From Ketobacter sp. MCCC 1A13808 (GTDB lineage: Bacteria; Pseudomonadota; Gammaproteobacteria; Pseudomonadales; Ketobacteraceae): 64,000 nucleotides of DNA. The notes under the pieces were generated by a model. The model ran no database searches and was not told the DNA's origin. It saw only the letters and a list, made by a program, of their open reading frames with translations. Shown one piece after another: positions 28,829 to 38,949 of this stretch. Every line of letters begins with the position of its first letter. The first letter of the stretch is position 1. The stretch lies in assembly GCF_009746715.1 (NCBI RefSeq), contig NZ_VRKW01000007.1, positions 184,252 through 248,251 of the forward strand, read 5' to 3'. The translations under genes were made by a program, and so were the position numbers.

Positions 28829-31802
28829 TATTCTTCAGATTTTCAGCATCGGTGTCGGCTATTTGATGCTGTTTTTTCTGGCAGCCTATCTCACTGAACA
28901 TGGCTATATACCGGTTCGCATAATTCGTCATCCGGCTACCTATGTTCTGTCTTTAGGCGTGTTTGTCAGTGCCTGGGGGATTTACGGCGCGGTCGGTTTC
29001 GCACACGATTTTGGCTACAACTTTCTGGCCTATTATTTAGGGATCTCCGGTGCGTTTATGCTGGCGCCTATTATACTGGCGCCCATTTTACGGCTCACCC
29101 AAACCTATCAACTCGGCTCTCTGGCCGACTTGTTGTCATTCCGTTTCCGCAGCCCGGTCGTCGGTACTGTAGTGACCGTCACCATGCTGATCGGCATTCT
29201 GCCTTTATTAGCACTACAAATTCAGGCAGTCGCCGAATCCGTACACATCATGGATCAGGATATTTCCCAGGATGTGTTGGCATTTCTGTTCGTCTTGATG
29301 ATTATTTTGTTCGCCATCTTGTTCGGTGCCCGCCACATCAGCTCGCGAGAAAAACACGAAGGCCTGGTTGTTGCCATTGCCTTCGAATCATTGCTTAAAA
29401 TGATCTTCTTTTTTGTCGCCGGTGGTGTGGTTCTGTTTTCGGTGTTTGACGGCCCACAAGGCCTGAATGATTGGCTGCTTGAACATCCGGAACAACTGGT
29501 TTCATTGTACCAACCTTTAGAAGAAGGGCCTTGGCGCGCGTTGGTTGCGGCATTTTTTGTAGCTGCGGTAGCAATGCCTCATATGTACCACATGGCGTTC
29601 ACCGAAAATCTGAACCCCCGCGCGCTGCTTTCCGCCAGCTGGGGTCTGCCTCTTTATCTTTTTATTCTTGCGTTACCGGTGCTAATTATTTTATGGGCTG
29701 CGGCAAAGTTAAATATTTTCAGCAACCCGGAATATTTCAGTTTGCTGGTGCCACAAGCCATGGGTTCAAAATGGTTGGCCATTATGGTTTTTACCGCCGG
29801 TCTCTCTGCTGCCAGCGGCGTCATTATCGTGTGCACCCTATCGTTATCTGCAATGGTGCTGAATCACATCGTGTTACCGTTAGCGCCGTTCTATCGCCGC
29901 AAAAATTTGTATTCGTGGCTACTGTGGACGCGCCGCATTCTTATTACGGCTATTATCCTGGTTAGCTACGGTTTCTATATCATGATGCAAGGCAAGCACA
30001 CCCTATCGGAACTCGGCTTCCTTGCGTTCGTTGCGACCATGCAATTCGTTCCGGGTATCTTCGGTGTACTGCTGTGGCCCAAAGCCACCCGGGATGGATT
30101 CCTGGCGGGTTTAGCAGCAGGCCTGTGTGTGTGGATCTTCGGCCTGTTACTGCCAATTCTTCCGGGCATCCAAATTCAGATTTCTGTGCCGCTGGTATTT
30201 GACAAACCCATTCCACAACCGGACAGCAGCTACTTCATTGCTACCATCGCCATCTTCGTTAACTCGGTCATCTTCGGCATTGTGTCGATGCTGACGGAAG
30301 CAAGCCCCGCCGAAATTCAGGCTGCAGAAACCTGTAATATGGATAACCTGAGACGACCACAGCGCTGGGAATTATCCATCGCATCCGCCCGGGAATTTAT
30401 CGGTCGACTGGCGAAACCGCTGGGCATGAGCACGGCACGGCGCGAAGTAGAATTGGCATTGAATGACCTGGCTATGAGCCTGGATGAAACCCGGCCCTAC
30501 GCATTACGGCGTTTACGGGATCAATTGGAAAGTAATTTATCCGGCTTGCTCGGGCCTGCCGTGGCTCACGAAATTATGACGGGGTCGGTGCCCTATGTAA
30601 TACAGAATAACGACACCAACTCCCAAGACATCCATTTTATTGAAAGTCGGCTTGAAGAATATCATGACAAGCTCACTGGCCTCGCCGCGGAGTTGGACAG
30701 CCTGCGCCGATTTCACAGACAAACTTTACAGGATCTTCCGGTCGGCGTGTGCTCGCTGGGGAACGACGGCGAGGTGCTGGGCTGGAATAGTGCTCTGGGT
30801 GAAATCACGCAGGTTTCGCCAGATCAGATTCTTGGATCGCAAATTCCTCATCTTCCGGCACCGTGGAACCGCGTCTTTGAGCGTTTTATGTCTGACGAAG
30901 CGCGCAACCTTCAACTTGAGCTGGAGTTGGACGGCAATCATCGCTGGATCAGCCTGCACAAAGCTGCCATCGGATTGGGTGGCCAGGTGGTGGTGGTGGA
31001 AGACACCACCGAAGTAAAAATGCTGGAACATCACGTTGCTCACAACGAACGCCTGGCTTCAGTGGGCAGGCTGGCAGCGGGTGTCGCTCATGAAATCGGA
31101 AACCCGATTACCGGTATTGCCTGTCTGGCGCAAAATTTACGCTTCGACAGCGAAGATAAAGTGATTCTGGACAGCGCCGATCAAATACTGGATCAGACCA
31201 AACGTATCGGGCGTATCGTTCAATCCCTGGTAAGTTTCAGTCACAGCGGAAGTACCGAGGTGGCCATGGAACCGGTGTACATTCAGGAATCCATTCAGGA
31301 AGCCATTGATCTCTTGCAACTGAACAAAGAAGCGGTTCAGGTTCAGTTTAATAACGCAGCGCAACCGGATCATTGCGTCAAAGGCGACCAGCAAAAACTA
31401 ACTCAGGTTTTTATTAATTTATTCAGCAATGCCCGTGATGCTATGCAGCATGAGCAGGCTGCCGATGGTAAAGTCAGCATCAGCAGCCAACAGCTGGATC
31501 ACACCATCGTAGTGGATGTTGAAGATAATGGAAGCGGCATACCGGCAGAAGTACTCAAGCGTATTTACGAACCTTTTGTAACAACCAAGGACCCCGGTAA
31601 AGGTACCGGTTTAGGAATGTCACTCGTCTATAGCATAATAGAGGAGCACTACGGACAAATCACAATCCAGAGTCCTTTAGATTCCGAAAAGGGCGGAACC
31701 CGTGTTACCATTACTCTTCCTCGTTTCAGTTTGCAAACGAGCGAATCGAGCGCAAGTGATGTCAACCATGAGGAACAGCATGAGCCATATCCTGATCGTT
31801 GA
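28818..31802 (+). CDS. cbrA: Sensor histidine kinase CbrA
   Basis: 994 residues from the ATG at 28818. The N-terminal half (about 1-490) is a sodium:solute-symporter-like domain with some 13 membrane helices. A linker (about 510-600), a PAS-like domain (about 630-720), a phosphoacceptor domain with the H-box [11 protein letters not shown] (near residue 757) and an ATPase domain ([23 protein letters not shown]) follow. This transporter-kinase fusion is diagnostic of CbrA, which senses carbon/nitrogen status and controls catabolite repression through CbrB and CrcZ. It overlaps cbrX before it and cbrB after it. Confidence 0.95.
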   Translation: MDFSILQIFSIGVGYLMLFFLAAYLTEHGYIPVRIIRHPATYVLSLGVFVSAWGIYGAVGFAHDFGYNFLAYYLGISGAFMLAPIILAPILRLTQTYQLGSLADLLSFRFRSPVVGTVVTVTMLIGILPLLALQIQAVAESVHIMDQDISQDVLAFLFVLMIILFAILFGARHISSREKHEGLVVAIAFESLLKMIFFFVAGGVVLFSVFDGPQGLNDWLLEHPEQLVSLYQPLEEGPWRALVAAFFVAAVAMPHMYHMAFTENLNPRALLSASWGLPLYLFILALPVLIILWAAAKLNIFSNPEYFSLLVPQAMGSKWLAIMVFTAGLSAASGVIIVCTLSLSAMVLNHIVLPLAPFYRRKNLYSWLLWTRRILITAIILVSYGFYIMMQGKHTLSELGFLAFVATMQFVPGIFGVLLWPKATRDGFLAGLAAGLCVWIFGLLLPILPGIQIQISVPLVFDKPIPQPDSSYFIATIAIFVNSVIFGIVSMLTEASPAEIQAAETCNMDNLRRPQRWELSIASAREFIGRLAKPLGMSTARREVELALNDLAMSLDETRPYALRRLRDQLESNLSGLLGPAVAHEIMTGSVPYVIQNNDTNSQDIHFIESRLEEYHDKLTGLAAELDSLRRFHRQTLQDLPVGVCSLGNDGEVLGWNSALGEITQVSPDQILGSQIPHLPAPWNRVFERFMSDEARNLQLELELDGNHRWISLHKAAIGLGGQVVVVEDTTEVKMLEHHVAHNERLASVGRLAAGVAHEIGNPITGIACLAQNLRFDSEDKVILDSADQILDQTKRIGRIVQSLVSFSHSGSTEVAMEPVYIQESIQEAIDLLQLNKEAVQVQFNNAAQPDHCVKGDQQKLTQVFINLFSNARDAMQHEQAADGKVSISSQQLDHTIVVDVEDNGSGIPAEVLKRIYEPFVTTKDPGKGTGLGMSLVYSIIEEHYGQITIQSPLDSEKGGTRVTITLPRFSLQTSESSASDVNHEEQHEPYPDR

Positions 31803-33183
31803 AGACGAAGCAGTCATACGCAATGCTTTGCGTCGTCTTTTGGAACGTAGCGGCTATCAAATCAGTGAAGCCGGAGCCGTGCAGGATGCCCTCGATAATT
31901 TTAAATTGCCTGACTTTGATCTGATCATCACCGATCTGCGCCTGCCTGGCGCGCCCGGCACCGACATCATTTCCCATGCTGAAGGCATCCCTGTATTGGT
32001 GATGACCAGCTATGCGAGCCTCAAATCCGCCGTAGAATCCATGAAGATGGGCGCGGTAGACTACATCGCAAAGCCCTTCGATCACGATGAAATGCTCATG
32101 TCCGTTGAACGCATTCTGAAAGAGAAAGCGCTGCAGCGTGAAAATCAGGCTTTAAAATCACAAATCAGCCGCGATTACCCCACTACCGGCATGATTGGCG
32201 AATGCGAATCCATGCAGGTATTGTTCAAAAACATCCAAAAAGTTTCCCCGACTGATTCCACTGTGCTTGTGCTGGGGGAATCCGGCACCGGTAAAGAACT
32301 GGTAGCGCGAGCGGTGCACGACCAAAGCTTACGTAGTGCCGGCCCTTTGATATCCGTTAACTGTGCGGCCATTCCGGAAACCCTGATTGAATCCGAGTTG
32401 TTTGGCCACGAAAAAGGCGCATTTACCGGGGCCAATGCGAATCGCAAAGGACTGGTTGAAGCCGCTGACGGCGGCACGCTGTTCCTGGATGAAATCGGTG
32501 AACTGCCAATGGAAGCCCAGGCCCGCCTGCTGAGGCTACTGCAGGAAAAAGAAGTGCGTCGTGTCGGTTCCGTGCAATCCAAGACCGTAGATGTACGCTT
32601 GGTCGCAGCGACCCACCGCAATCTAAAGTTTCTCGCCAAAGAAGGCCGATTCCGCGAAGATTTATATTACCGCCTGCACGTAGTGGAGCTGAAACTGCCC
32701 CCCTTGCGTGAACGGGGAGCCGATGTTGAAAAGCTGGCCTTGGAAATGCTGATCCGCACAGCCCGTCGCATGGCAAAGAAAGAGATGAGTTTTAGTGCCG
32801 AGGCTCTGAAAGCAATTAATAGTTATCGCTGGCCCGGCAACGTACGTGAATTGGAAAATGCCATCGAACGCGCGGTTATCTTGTGTGACGGCCAGGTCAT
32901 TGCACCTGACCTGATGGCCCTGGATCTGCATTCCGAACCGGAATACGATCTGGATGATGATGTGCCCCTACCCACTCCGCGCAACAGCCTGCAAAAGCAC
33001 GAAGAAGTACAGGACCCGGCTGAAGACCTGTCCCTGGAAGACTACTTCCAACGCTTTGTATTGGAACACCAGGACCAGATGACGGAAACCGAACTAGCTC
33101 AAAAACTAGGCATTAGTCGTAAATGCCTGTGGGAGCGGCGGCAACGGCTTGGCATTCCTCGCAAAAAAGCGGGCGCCCGATAA
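31780..33183 (+). CDS. cbrB: NtrC-family response regulator CbrB
   Basis: 467 residues. I chose the ATG at 31780 because GAGGA lies about six bases ahead and [11 protein letters not shown] is a canonical receiver start. The receiver phosphoacceptor is Asp52 (ITDLRLPG). The AAA+ sigma-54 activator domain has Walker A GESGTGKE and the GAFTGA loop. A C-terminal Fis-type helix-turn-helix ([19 protein letters not shown]) binds DNA. It overlaps cbrA by 23 bases. Its main target in Pseudomonas is crcZ, which appears directly downstream here with a sigma-54 promoter. Confidence 0.96.
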   Translation: MSHILIVEDEAVIRNALRRLLERSGYQISEAGAVQDALDNFKLPDFDLIITDLRLPGAPGTDIISHAEGIPVLVMTSYASLKSAVESMKMGAVDYIAKPFDHDEMLMSVERILKEKALQRENQALKSQISRDYPTTGMIGECESMQVLFKNIQKVSPTDSTVLVLGESGTGKELVARAVHDQSLRSAGPLISVNCAAIPETLIESELFGHEKGAFTGANANRKGLVEAADGGTLFLDEIGELPMEAQARLLRLLQEKEVRRVGSVQSKTVDVRLVAATHRNLKFLAKEGRFREDLYYRLHVVELKLPPLRERGADVEKLALEMLIRTARRMAKKEMSFSAEALKAINSYRWPGNVRELENAIERAVILCDGQVIAPDLMALDLHSEPEYDLDDDVPLPTPRNSLQKHEEVQDPAEDLSLEDYFQRFVLEHQDQMTETELAQKLGISRKCLWERRQRLGIPRKKAGAR

Positions 33184-33237
33184 GACAAAAATCTGACAGC
33201 AGCCCTGCCCTCCTCTCTCCGCCCTGCTTTTCCACCT

Positions 33238-33486
33238 GTTACATAACGTTACCTACCGTTTTTAGGCAATGGCCCGGATTGGCCTGCGCCCCTGACGCCA
33301 ATGGCCGAATAGCAGGCCTCAAAACGTTGATATGTTAACAAATTTAACAATCTGTAACGGAACCTGTTACCTCCCCCACACTACCCATAAGTGTTACCTA
33401 CCTACACACAGCGGGAACACATACCCACACGAGGGGTAACAAAACATTGACATTTTGGCCTGTTTACATACTGCAACATTAGTAAC
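33238..33486 (+). promoter_or_regulatory. GTTAC/GTAAC repeats, candidate CbrB activator sites
   Basis: GTTAC occurs at 33238, 33248, 33366 and 33393, and GTAAC at 33354, 33436 and 33482. GTAAC (33354) and GTTAC (33366) form an inverted pair with 7 bases between. These lie 40-290 bases upstream of the sigma-54 promoter, a normal range for an NtrC-type activator. CbrB sites in Pseudomonas have GTTAC-type half-sites, so binding by CbrB is likely (inference). Confidence 0.65.
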
Positions 33487-33523
33487 CTACTGTTTTATAA
33501 CGATATATTATTTTTGGCACTAG

Positions 33524-33540
33524 TTGGCACGCGCCCTGCT
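33524..33540 (+). promoter_or_regulatory. Sigma-54 promoter of crcZ
   Basis: TTGGCACGCGCCCTGCT matches the sigma-54 consensus TGGCACG-N4-TTGCT with one mismatch. The GG of the -24 element and the GC of the -12 element are spaced correctly. Transcription would start near 33552. Confidence 0.8.
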
Positions 33541-33551
33541 ATATATCTAGC

Positions 33552-33886
33552 GTACCTACAAGGGACAGCCAGACATAACCAACAACAATAATAAAAGGCA
33601 CCCTTGGAGAGTAGAAAGCAACAACAACAATAATAAAGCTAAGGTGGTCACTTTTTAGTGGCAAAAAACAAGAAGACAACCCCAGGGTTGTGAGCCAAAC
33701 AAATAATAATAACTATTGGCTTTGATCGAAAGATCCTTCAAGTGTCACAACCACCAAATACAATACAACAATAAGAGTCGGCACTAAGACTGGGCCTACG
33801 GGCCCAGTCAAGAAAAGAATCGAACTTCGATAACTATAAAAATAAAAGTGAAGTGTAAGGGAAAGTCGAAAGGCTTTCCCTTTTTG
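33552..33886 (+). ncRNA. crcZ: CrcZ-like small RNA that titrates Hfq/Crc
   Basis: About 335 nucleotides with no open frame, between cbrB and pcnB, exactly where Pseudomonas encodes CrcZ. The sequence holds four clusters of A-rich AAnAAnAA-type motifs (33579-33595, 33618-33636, 33697-33713, 33748-33772), the signature bound by Hfq with Crc. A strong hairpin at 33788-33809 has a C(TACG)G tetraloop, and the RNA ends in the terminator at 33859-33886. CrcZ relieves catabolite repression by sequestering Hfq. Identity rests on position, promoter and motifs; the primary sequence of such RNAs is poorly conserved. The start is inferred from the promoter. Confidence 0.85.
33859..33886 (+). terminator. 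Rho-independent terminator of crcZ
   Basis: A perfect GGGAAAG/CTTTCCC stem encloses an eight-base loop and is followed by TTTTTG. Confidence 0.9.
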
Positions 33887-34054
33887 CTTTTCATAAACCG
33901 TAAAATACGCCTTTTCACATTACACGCAGTTCACACCTTCCCAGAAAACGTCTAACCTGTTGAATAGTGGCTACTATCAATAGAGCGTCAATGCTAGAAT
34001 CCCTGTATAAACCTTGAACTGACCTAAACTAATACGGAAATCAACCCGACCAGC

Positions 34055-35422
34055 ATGCCGAAACGGCTAATCAATAAGATCAAACACCTGCTTTCCGCCA
34101 ATCACGGTGCACTTACTCGCCGTGAAATTCCGCGCGACAAACACCACTTTCAGGAAGAAGACATCGGCCGCAATGTGCTGATGGTACTGGACGGCCTGAC
34201 AAAAGCAGGATATGAAGCCTATTTGGTCGGTGGGTCGGTACGCGACGGGCTAATCGGGCTGCACCCTAAGGATTTTGACGTTGCCACCAGCGCTCACCCG
34301 GAGGACATAAAACGGGTATTTCAGCGTAATTGCCGCCTGATCGGGCGTCGTTTCCGGCTAGCTCACGTACGCTTTGGTCGTGAAATCATCGAGGTAGCGA
34401 CATTCCGCGCCAATCACAGCAAAGCCGATGAAGAAGATGAACACCTCTCAGCTCAGTCCGAACACGGCATGTTACTGCGCGATAACGTATTCGGCTCCCT
34501 GGATGAAGACGCTGAACGCCGCGACTTCACAGCCAACGCACTTTATTACCGCCACACCGATGGCGCCATCATCGATTTTGTCAGCGGCTATGAAGACATT
34601 CAAAATCGCACTCTGCGCCTGATCGGTGATCCTGAACAACGCTACCGCGAAGACCCTGTACGCATGCTACGGGCAGTTCGTTTCGCCTCCAAATTGGATT
34701 TTGAAATTGAGCCGGCAACCGCCGCCCCCATCCGCAGCCTGGCTGATCTGCTGGAGTTGATTCCCCCTGCCCGTCTGTTCGAAGAAGTATTGAAGCTCTT
34801 CCTTGGCGGTAGTGCCCAAACGGTATGGCCGCTGATGCTGAAATACGATCTGGCGCAATGGCTATTCCCGTTGTCGACACCCGAGGTTAACCACGCTCAG
34901 GGCATGCAAGCCATGATCGACCTGGCACTGCGTAACACCGACGTACGGCTGGCGCAAAATAAACCGGTGACTCCGGCATTCTTATTCGCGGTGCTGTTGT
35001 GGGGGCCATTACAGCTGGAATGGAGCAAGATTATTGAAAGCGGCCTGCACCCGGTACCGGCTTTGCAAAAGGCAATTCAGCGCGTCACCAGCAAGCAGGC
35101 CCAACACACCTCCATACCGAAGCGTTTTGGCTTACCCATGCGGGAAATCTGGGAACTGCAGTCGCGGCTATCGAGCCGCACGATCAAGCGTTGCCAATCG
35201 CTGGTTCAACACCCCCGCTTCCGTGCTGCTTATGACCTGTTATTGTTACGCGAAGAAGCCGGTGAAATTGAAGCAGGATTAGGCCAATGGTGGACCGATT
35301 ACCAAAAAGCCTCCGAAAGCGAGCGCACCAAAATGTGTGAAGCGCTCAGCGGCACCCACAAGCCACGCCGCAAACGCCGCTATAAAAGCCGCCGAAATCC
35401 CAACACGCCCGGCAACACCTGA
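34055..35422 (+). CDS. pcnB: Poly(A) polymerase I
   Basis: 455 residues. It adds 3' poly(A) tails that promote RNA decay. The nucleotidyltransferase core shows GGSVRDGLIGLHPKDFDVAT and, later, RRDFTANALYY and YREDPVRMLRAVRFASKL. The C-terminus is a basic tail (HKPRRKRRYKSRRN), typical of PcnB and likely RNA-binding. It lies downstream of crcZ and is followed by folK after a short gap. Confidence 0.95.
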   Translation: MPKRLINKIKHLLSANHGALTRREIPRDKHHFQEEDIGRNVLMVLDGLTKAGYEAYLVGGSVRDGLIGLHPKDFDVATSAHPEDIKRVFQRNCRLIGRRFRLAHVRFGREIIEVATFRANHSKADEEDEHLSAQSEHGMLLRDNVFGSLDEDAERRDFTANALYYRHTDGAIIDFVSGYEDIQNRTLRLIGDPEQRYREDPVRMLRAVRFASKLDFEIEPATAAPIRSLADLLELIPPARLFEEVLKLFLGGSAQTVWPLMLKYDLAQWLFPLSTPEVNHAQGMQAMIDLALRNTDVRLAQNKPVTPAFLFAVLLWGPLQLEWSKIIESGLHPVPALQKAIQRVTSKQAQHTSIPKRFGLPMREIWELQSRLSSRTIKRCQSLVQHPRFRAAYDLLLLREEAGEIEAGLGQWWTDYQKASESERTKMCEALSGTHKPRRKRRYKSRRNPNTPGNT

Positions 35423-35444
35423 CAAGATTCACCAAGGCTCGCAG

Positions 35445-35942
35445 ATGAAACACCATGCTTACATCGGACTGGGTAGCAATCTGCAAAGCCCGGCATTGCA
35501 ACTGGAAAGCGCCCTTCAAAATATCGGACAGATCCCCCACTGCCGTCTTCTGGTGTGTTCTCCCTTCTACGGCAGCAAGGCGATAGGCCCCGGCCAGCAA
35601 CCGGATTACGTTAACGCAGTCGCGCTCCTCCAATGCGATTTACCCGCGATGGAACTGCTGCACCAACTACAGCGAATCGAACTTGAGCAGGGCCGGGAAC
35701 GCGGCCCTGAACAATGGGTTCCTCGCACCCTGGACCTGGATATTCTGTTATTTGATAGGCAGGTTATAGACACAGAACGCTTGCAAATCCCGCACCCTCG
35801 CCTGCAGCAACGGAATTTTGTTTTGAAGCCATTGTTCGATTTAGCACCGGATTTGGTTCTTCCTGATGGCAAAGCCGTAGTTGATCTGTTAAAAACAACA
35901 GGCACACAAGGGCTATGGCAACTGCCTGATTTATCTTCCTGA
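35445..35942 (+). CDS. folK: 6-hydroxymethyl-7,8-dihydropterin pyrophosphokinase
   Basis: 165 residues from the ATG at 35445, preceded by AAGG; the frame extends upstream into pcnB but MKHHAYIGLGSNLQ is the family start. FolK transfers pyrophosphate from ATP to the pterin in folate synthesis. Visible motifs are YIGLGSN, VALLQCDL and RTLDLDILLFD plus IPHPRLQQRNFVLKPL. The pcnB-folK-panB-panC order is conserved. Confidence 0.96.
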   Translation: MKHHAYIGLGSNLQSPALQLESALQNIGQIPHCRLLVCSPFYGSKAIGPGQQPDYVNAVALLQCDLPAMELLHQLQRIELEQGRERGPEQWVPRTLDLDILLFDRQVIDTERLQIPHPRLQQRNFVLKPLFDLAPDLVLPDGKAVVDLLKTTGTQGLWQLPDLSS

Positions 35943-35963
35943 AATAGACCTCACTGAGCCGCT

Positions 35964-36653
35964 ATGAGTAATCCGGAAGCACCGACAAATAGCAATGAAC
36001 AACCACCCAAGTTTGTTGTGGTTGAAGGGCCGATCGGCGTCGGCAAAACAACGCTCACTAAAAAATTGGCGGCAACTTTCGGTTATGAGTTGTTGCTGGA
36101 AGGCGCTGCGGACAATCCTTTTTTGGAACGTTTTTATGAAGACCAACAACACTGGGCGCTGCAAACCCAATTATTTTTTTTATTACAGCGAGCGGACCAA
36201 CTCAATTCACTGCGACAAAATGATTTATTTCAACCCGTACGTGTAGCGGATTTTTTAATTCACAAAGACCGCTTGTTTGCCGGATTAACGCTGGCAGATG
36301 ACGAGTTGATTTTATACGACAAAGTGTATCAACATCTTATCACCGATATACCCAAACCGGATTTGGTAATTTATTTGCAGGCGCCCACACCGGTGCTGAA
36401 ATCCCGTATCGAACGACGAGGGATTATCTGCGAACAACAGATCACGGACCAATACCTGGATCAACTTAGCGCAGCTTACCATCAATTGTTTCACTACTAC
36501 GATGAATCACCGCTGTTAATGGTCAATACCGCCGAGCTGAACTTGGCAGAAAGCACCCGTGACTATGAAAATCTAGTGGAGTATATTTTGTCGATTCGAA
36601 GTGGACGACACCACTTTTACCCTCTCGCGCCTTTTGATGCGCGCCAAGTGTGA
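35964..36653 (+). CDS. Deoxynucleoside kinase
   Basis: 229 residues. The P-loop GPIGVGKTT and the family segments LLEGAADNPFLERFYED and LIHKDRLFAGLTL place it in the deoxyadenosine/deoxyguanosine kinase family, which salvages deoxynucleosides. Specificity cannot be told by eye. In many pseudomonads a gene of this family sits between folK and panB, as here. Confidence 0.9.
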   Translation: MSNPEAPTNSNEQPPKFVVVEGPIGVGKTTLTKKLAATFGYELLLEGAADNPFLERFYEDQQHWALQTQLFFLLQRADQLNSLRQNDLFQPVRVADFLIHKDRLFAGLTLADDELILYDKVYQHLITDIPKPDLVIYLQAPTPVLKSRIERRGIICEQQITDQYLDQLSAAYHQLFHYYDESPLLMVNTAELNLAESTRDYENLVEYILSIRSGRHHFYPLAPFDARQV

Positions 36654-36665
36654 GCGAGCCTGACC

Positions 36666-37460
36666 ATGCCTATCACCCTATCTACACTCAATAAAATAAA
36701 GCAGGAAGGCAGCAAGTTTACCTGCCTGACCGCGTACGACAGCACCTTTTCCCATCTCGCCGGAAAAGCCGGTGTGGAAGTATTGCTGGTGGGTGATTCC
36801 CTCGGCAATGTTCTGCAGGGACACGACAGCACAGTGCCTGTCACTCTGGAAAATATGATTTATCACACTGAATGCGTGCAACGGGGCAATCAGGGCGCAT
36901 TGATCATGTCCGACCTGCCGTTTATGGCGTACGCTACCGAACAACAAGCACTGGAAAGTTCCGCTGCCTTAATGCGCGCGGGGGCGCACATCGTAAAACT
37001 GGAAGGCGGCGAATGGTTGCGCAGTAGCGTCAGATTATTATCGGATCGAGGCGTGCCAGTCTGTGTGCACCTGGGGTTGACACCGCAATCGGTAAATAAA
37101 ATGGGAGGCTACAAAGTGCAAGGCCGCGATCCGGCAGAACGGGAGGCACTTATTGCGGATTCCATCGCCGCAGAAGAGGCCGGCGCAGCCATGTTATTAT
37201 ATGAATGCATTCCTTCGGAATTGATGGAAGTGATTATGAGTAAAGTCTCGATTCCGGTTATTGGAATCGGAGCAGGCCCCGCATCCGATGCACAGGTTTT
37301 GGTTTTGCATGACATGCTCGGAGCCACTACCCGCAAACCGGCTAAGTTCGTAAAGAACTTTATGGCAGAAGGTGACGGCAGTATCAGCGGCGCTATTGAA
37401 GCTTATGTGAACGCCGTAAAAGCGGGCACTTTCCCGGGCCCGGAACATGGATTCGAATGA
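36666..37460 (+). CDS. panB: 3-methyl-2-oxobutanoate hydroxymethyltransferase
   Basis: 264 residues, standard. It makes ketopantoate from 2-oxoisovalerate with methylene-tetrahydrofolate. Motifs include [53 protein letters not shown] and [17 protein letters not shown]. It overlaps panC by four bases. Confidence 0.97.
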   Translation: MPITLSTLNKIKQEGSKFTCLTAYDSTFSHLAGKAGVEVLLVGDSLGNVLQGHDSTVPVTLENMIYHTECVQRGNQGALIMSDLPFMAYATEQQALESSAALMRAGAHIVKLEGGEWLRSSVRLLSDRGVPVCVHLGLTPQSVNKMGGYKVQGRDPAEREALIADSIAAEEAGAAMLLYECIPSELMEVIMSKVSIPVIGIGAGPASDAQVLVLHDMLGATTRKPAKFVKNFMAEGDGSISGAIEAYVNAVKAGTFPGPEHGFE

Positions 37461-38311
37461 TGAAAACAGTCCACACCATAGAAGCATTGCGTAAAGAAAT
37501 TCATCAGCAGCGCGGCAACGGCAAACGTATCGGCTTCGCACCCACTATGGGTAATCTGCACGAGGGTCACATTACCTTAATCAAAGAAGGTCTCAAACAA
37601 AGCGACGTAATGGTGTCCAGCGTTTTTGTCAATCCCACGCAATTCGGTGAAGGTGAAGACTTTTCCGATTACCCTCGCACTTTGCCCCAGGACCAGGAAA
37701 AATTATCCGCAGCGGGTTGCCATCTGCTGTTTGCGCCCGCCGTTGATGAAATGTATCCCGGGGATCAGGATACCTGGGCAAAAGTGGTGGTAACCGAAGT
37801 CACCTCCCGTCACTGTGGCGCATCGCGGCCGGGGCATTTCGATGGTGTTTCCACAGTCGTGACAAAATTGTTCAATATTGTACAACCCGATGTTGCGCTG
37901 TTCGGTAAAAAAGATTTTCAGCAGTTAGCTGTGATTCGCCGCATGACAACCGCGTTGTGTTTTGACATCGAGATCATCGGCGTAGACACCGTACGGGAAG
38001 ACAACGGACTGGCCATGAGTTCCAGGAATGGTTTTTTAAGTGCCGATGAAAAACACCGGGCCGCCACCCTGTACCAATGTTTGTGCCAAGCAAAAAAAGA
38101 CATTCAAAACGGCAATACCGATTTTGAATCTATCCGAACACGGGCCAACCATACACTGCAACAAGCCGGATTTGAGCCGGACTATTTCACCATCTGCCGT
38201 GCAGACGACCTGGAAAGGGCGGGGCCAAATGACGACAAGCTGGTGATTCTGGCTGCTGCCCGAATGGGTAAAGCCCGCTTGATTGACAACATCGACTTTA
38301 GCCGGGGCTAG
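37457..38311 (+). CDS. panC: Pantothenate synthetase
   Basis: 284 residues. It joins pantoate and beta-alanine through a pantoyl adenylate. The HIGH-type motif is in [10 protein letters not shown]; other blocks are [25 protein letters not shown] and GLAMSSRN. The start overlaps panB. Its stop overlaps the convergent DUF188 gene by four bases. Confidence 0.97.
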   Translation: MMKTVHTIEALRKEIHQQRGNGKRIGFAPTMGNLHEGHITLIKEGLKQSDVMVSSVFVNPTQFGEGEDFSDYPRTLPQDQEKLSAAGCHLLFAPAVDEMYPGDQDTWAKVVVTEVTSRHCGASRPGHFDGVSTVVTKLFNIVQPDVALFGKKDFQQLAVIRRMTTALCFDIEIIGVDTVREDNGLAMSSRNGFLSADEKHRAATLYQCLCQAKKDIQNGNTDFESIRTRANHTLQQAGFEPDYFTICRADDLERAGPNDDKLVILAAARMGKARLIDNIDFSRG

Positions 38312-38763
38312 TTATTGGCCTTGCTCAACAGCGTATCCAGGTGATTGGCAAACGCTTGCCGGTCGCTTTGACTTAACGCCGGGGGTCCGCCTGTATCCAC
38401 TCCACTGGAACGCATGGTATCGAGAAAGTCCCGCATATTCAGTCGGCCACGGATATTGTCTGCCGTGAACAGCTCGCCGCGAGGGCTTAGCGCCAATGCC
38501 CCCTTTTCAATAGCATCTGCAGCCAGAGGAATGTCACTGGTAATCACCAAATCACCTGACTCCACCCGCTTTACAATTTCGTTATCCGCAATATCAAAGC
38601 CGGAAGCCACCTGAACAAAAGCAATGTGTGGAGATTTGGGCACACTCAAAAACTGGTTGGCCACCAGGGTTACCTGAACCGGAACCCGATTTGCAGCACG
38701 ATACAAGATCTCTTTTACCACCACCGGACAGGCGTCGGCGTCTACCCATATTTTCATTTTCAA
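38308..38763 (-). CDS. YaiI/YqxD family DUF188 protein
   Basis: 151 residues. The N-terminal [20 protein letters not shown] and the central [19 protein letters not shown] are characteristic of DUF188, a PIN-like fold of unknown function in which conserved aspartates could bind metal. It is convergent with panC. Confidence 0.9.
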   Translation of the reverse strand: MKMKIWVDADACPVVVKEILYRAANRVPVQVTLVANQFLSVPKSPHIAFVQVASGFDIADNEIVKRVESGDLVITSDIPLAADAIEKGALALSPRGELFTADNIRGRLNMRDFLDTMRSSGVDTGGPPALSQSDRQAFANHLDTLLSKANN

Positions 38764-38949
38764 CTAACTAACCTTAATAATTTACTTTCAGTTATCTACC
38801 CAGCCTGCGGATAGCAAAGGGCTGACACCCAGAGCGAAACGATGGTTCAACCGAATCGCTCTGGGGAAACAAACTTGAACTGAATTGAATTTACCCCAGC
38901 TACGCTATTACAACACGAGCGCAATCACAACCAGCTGCATGGGCGGGCC

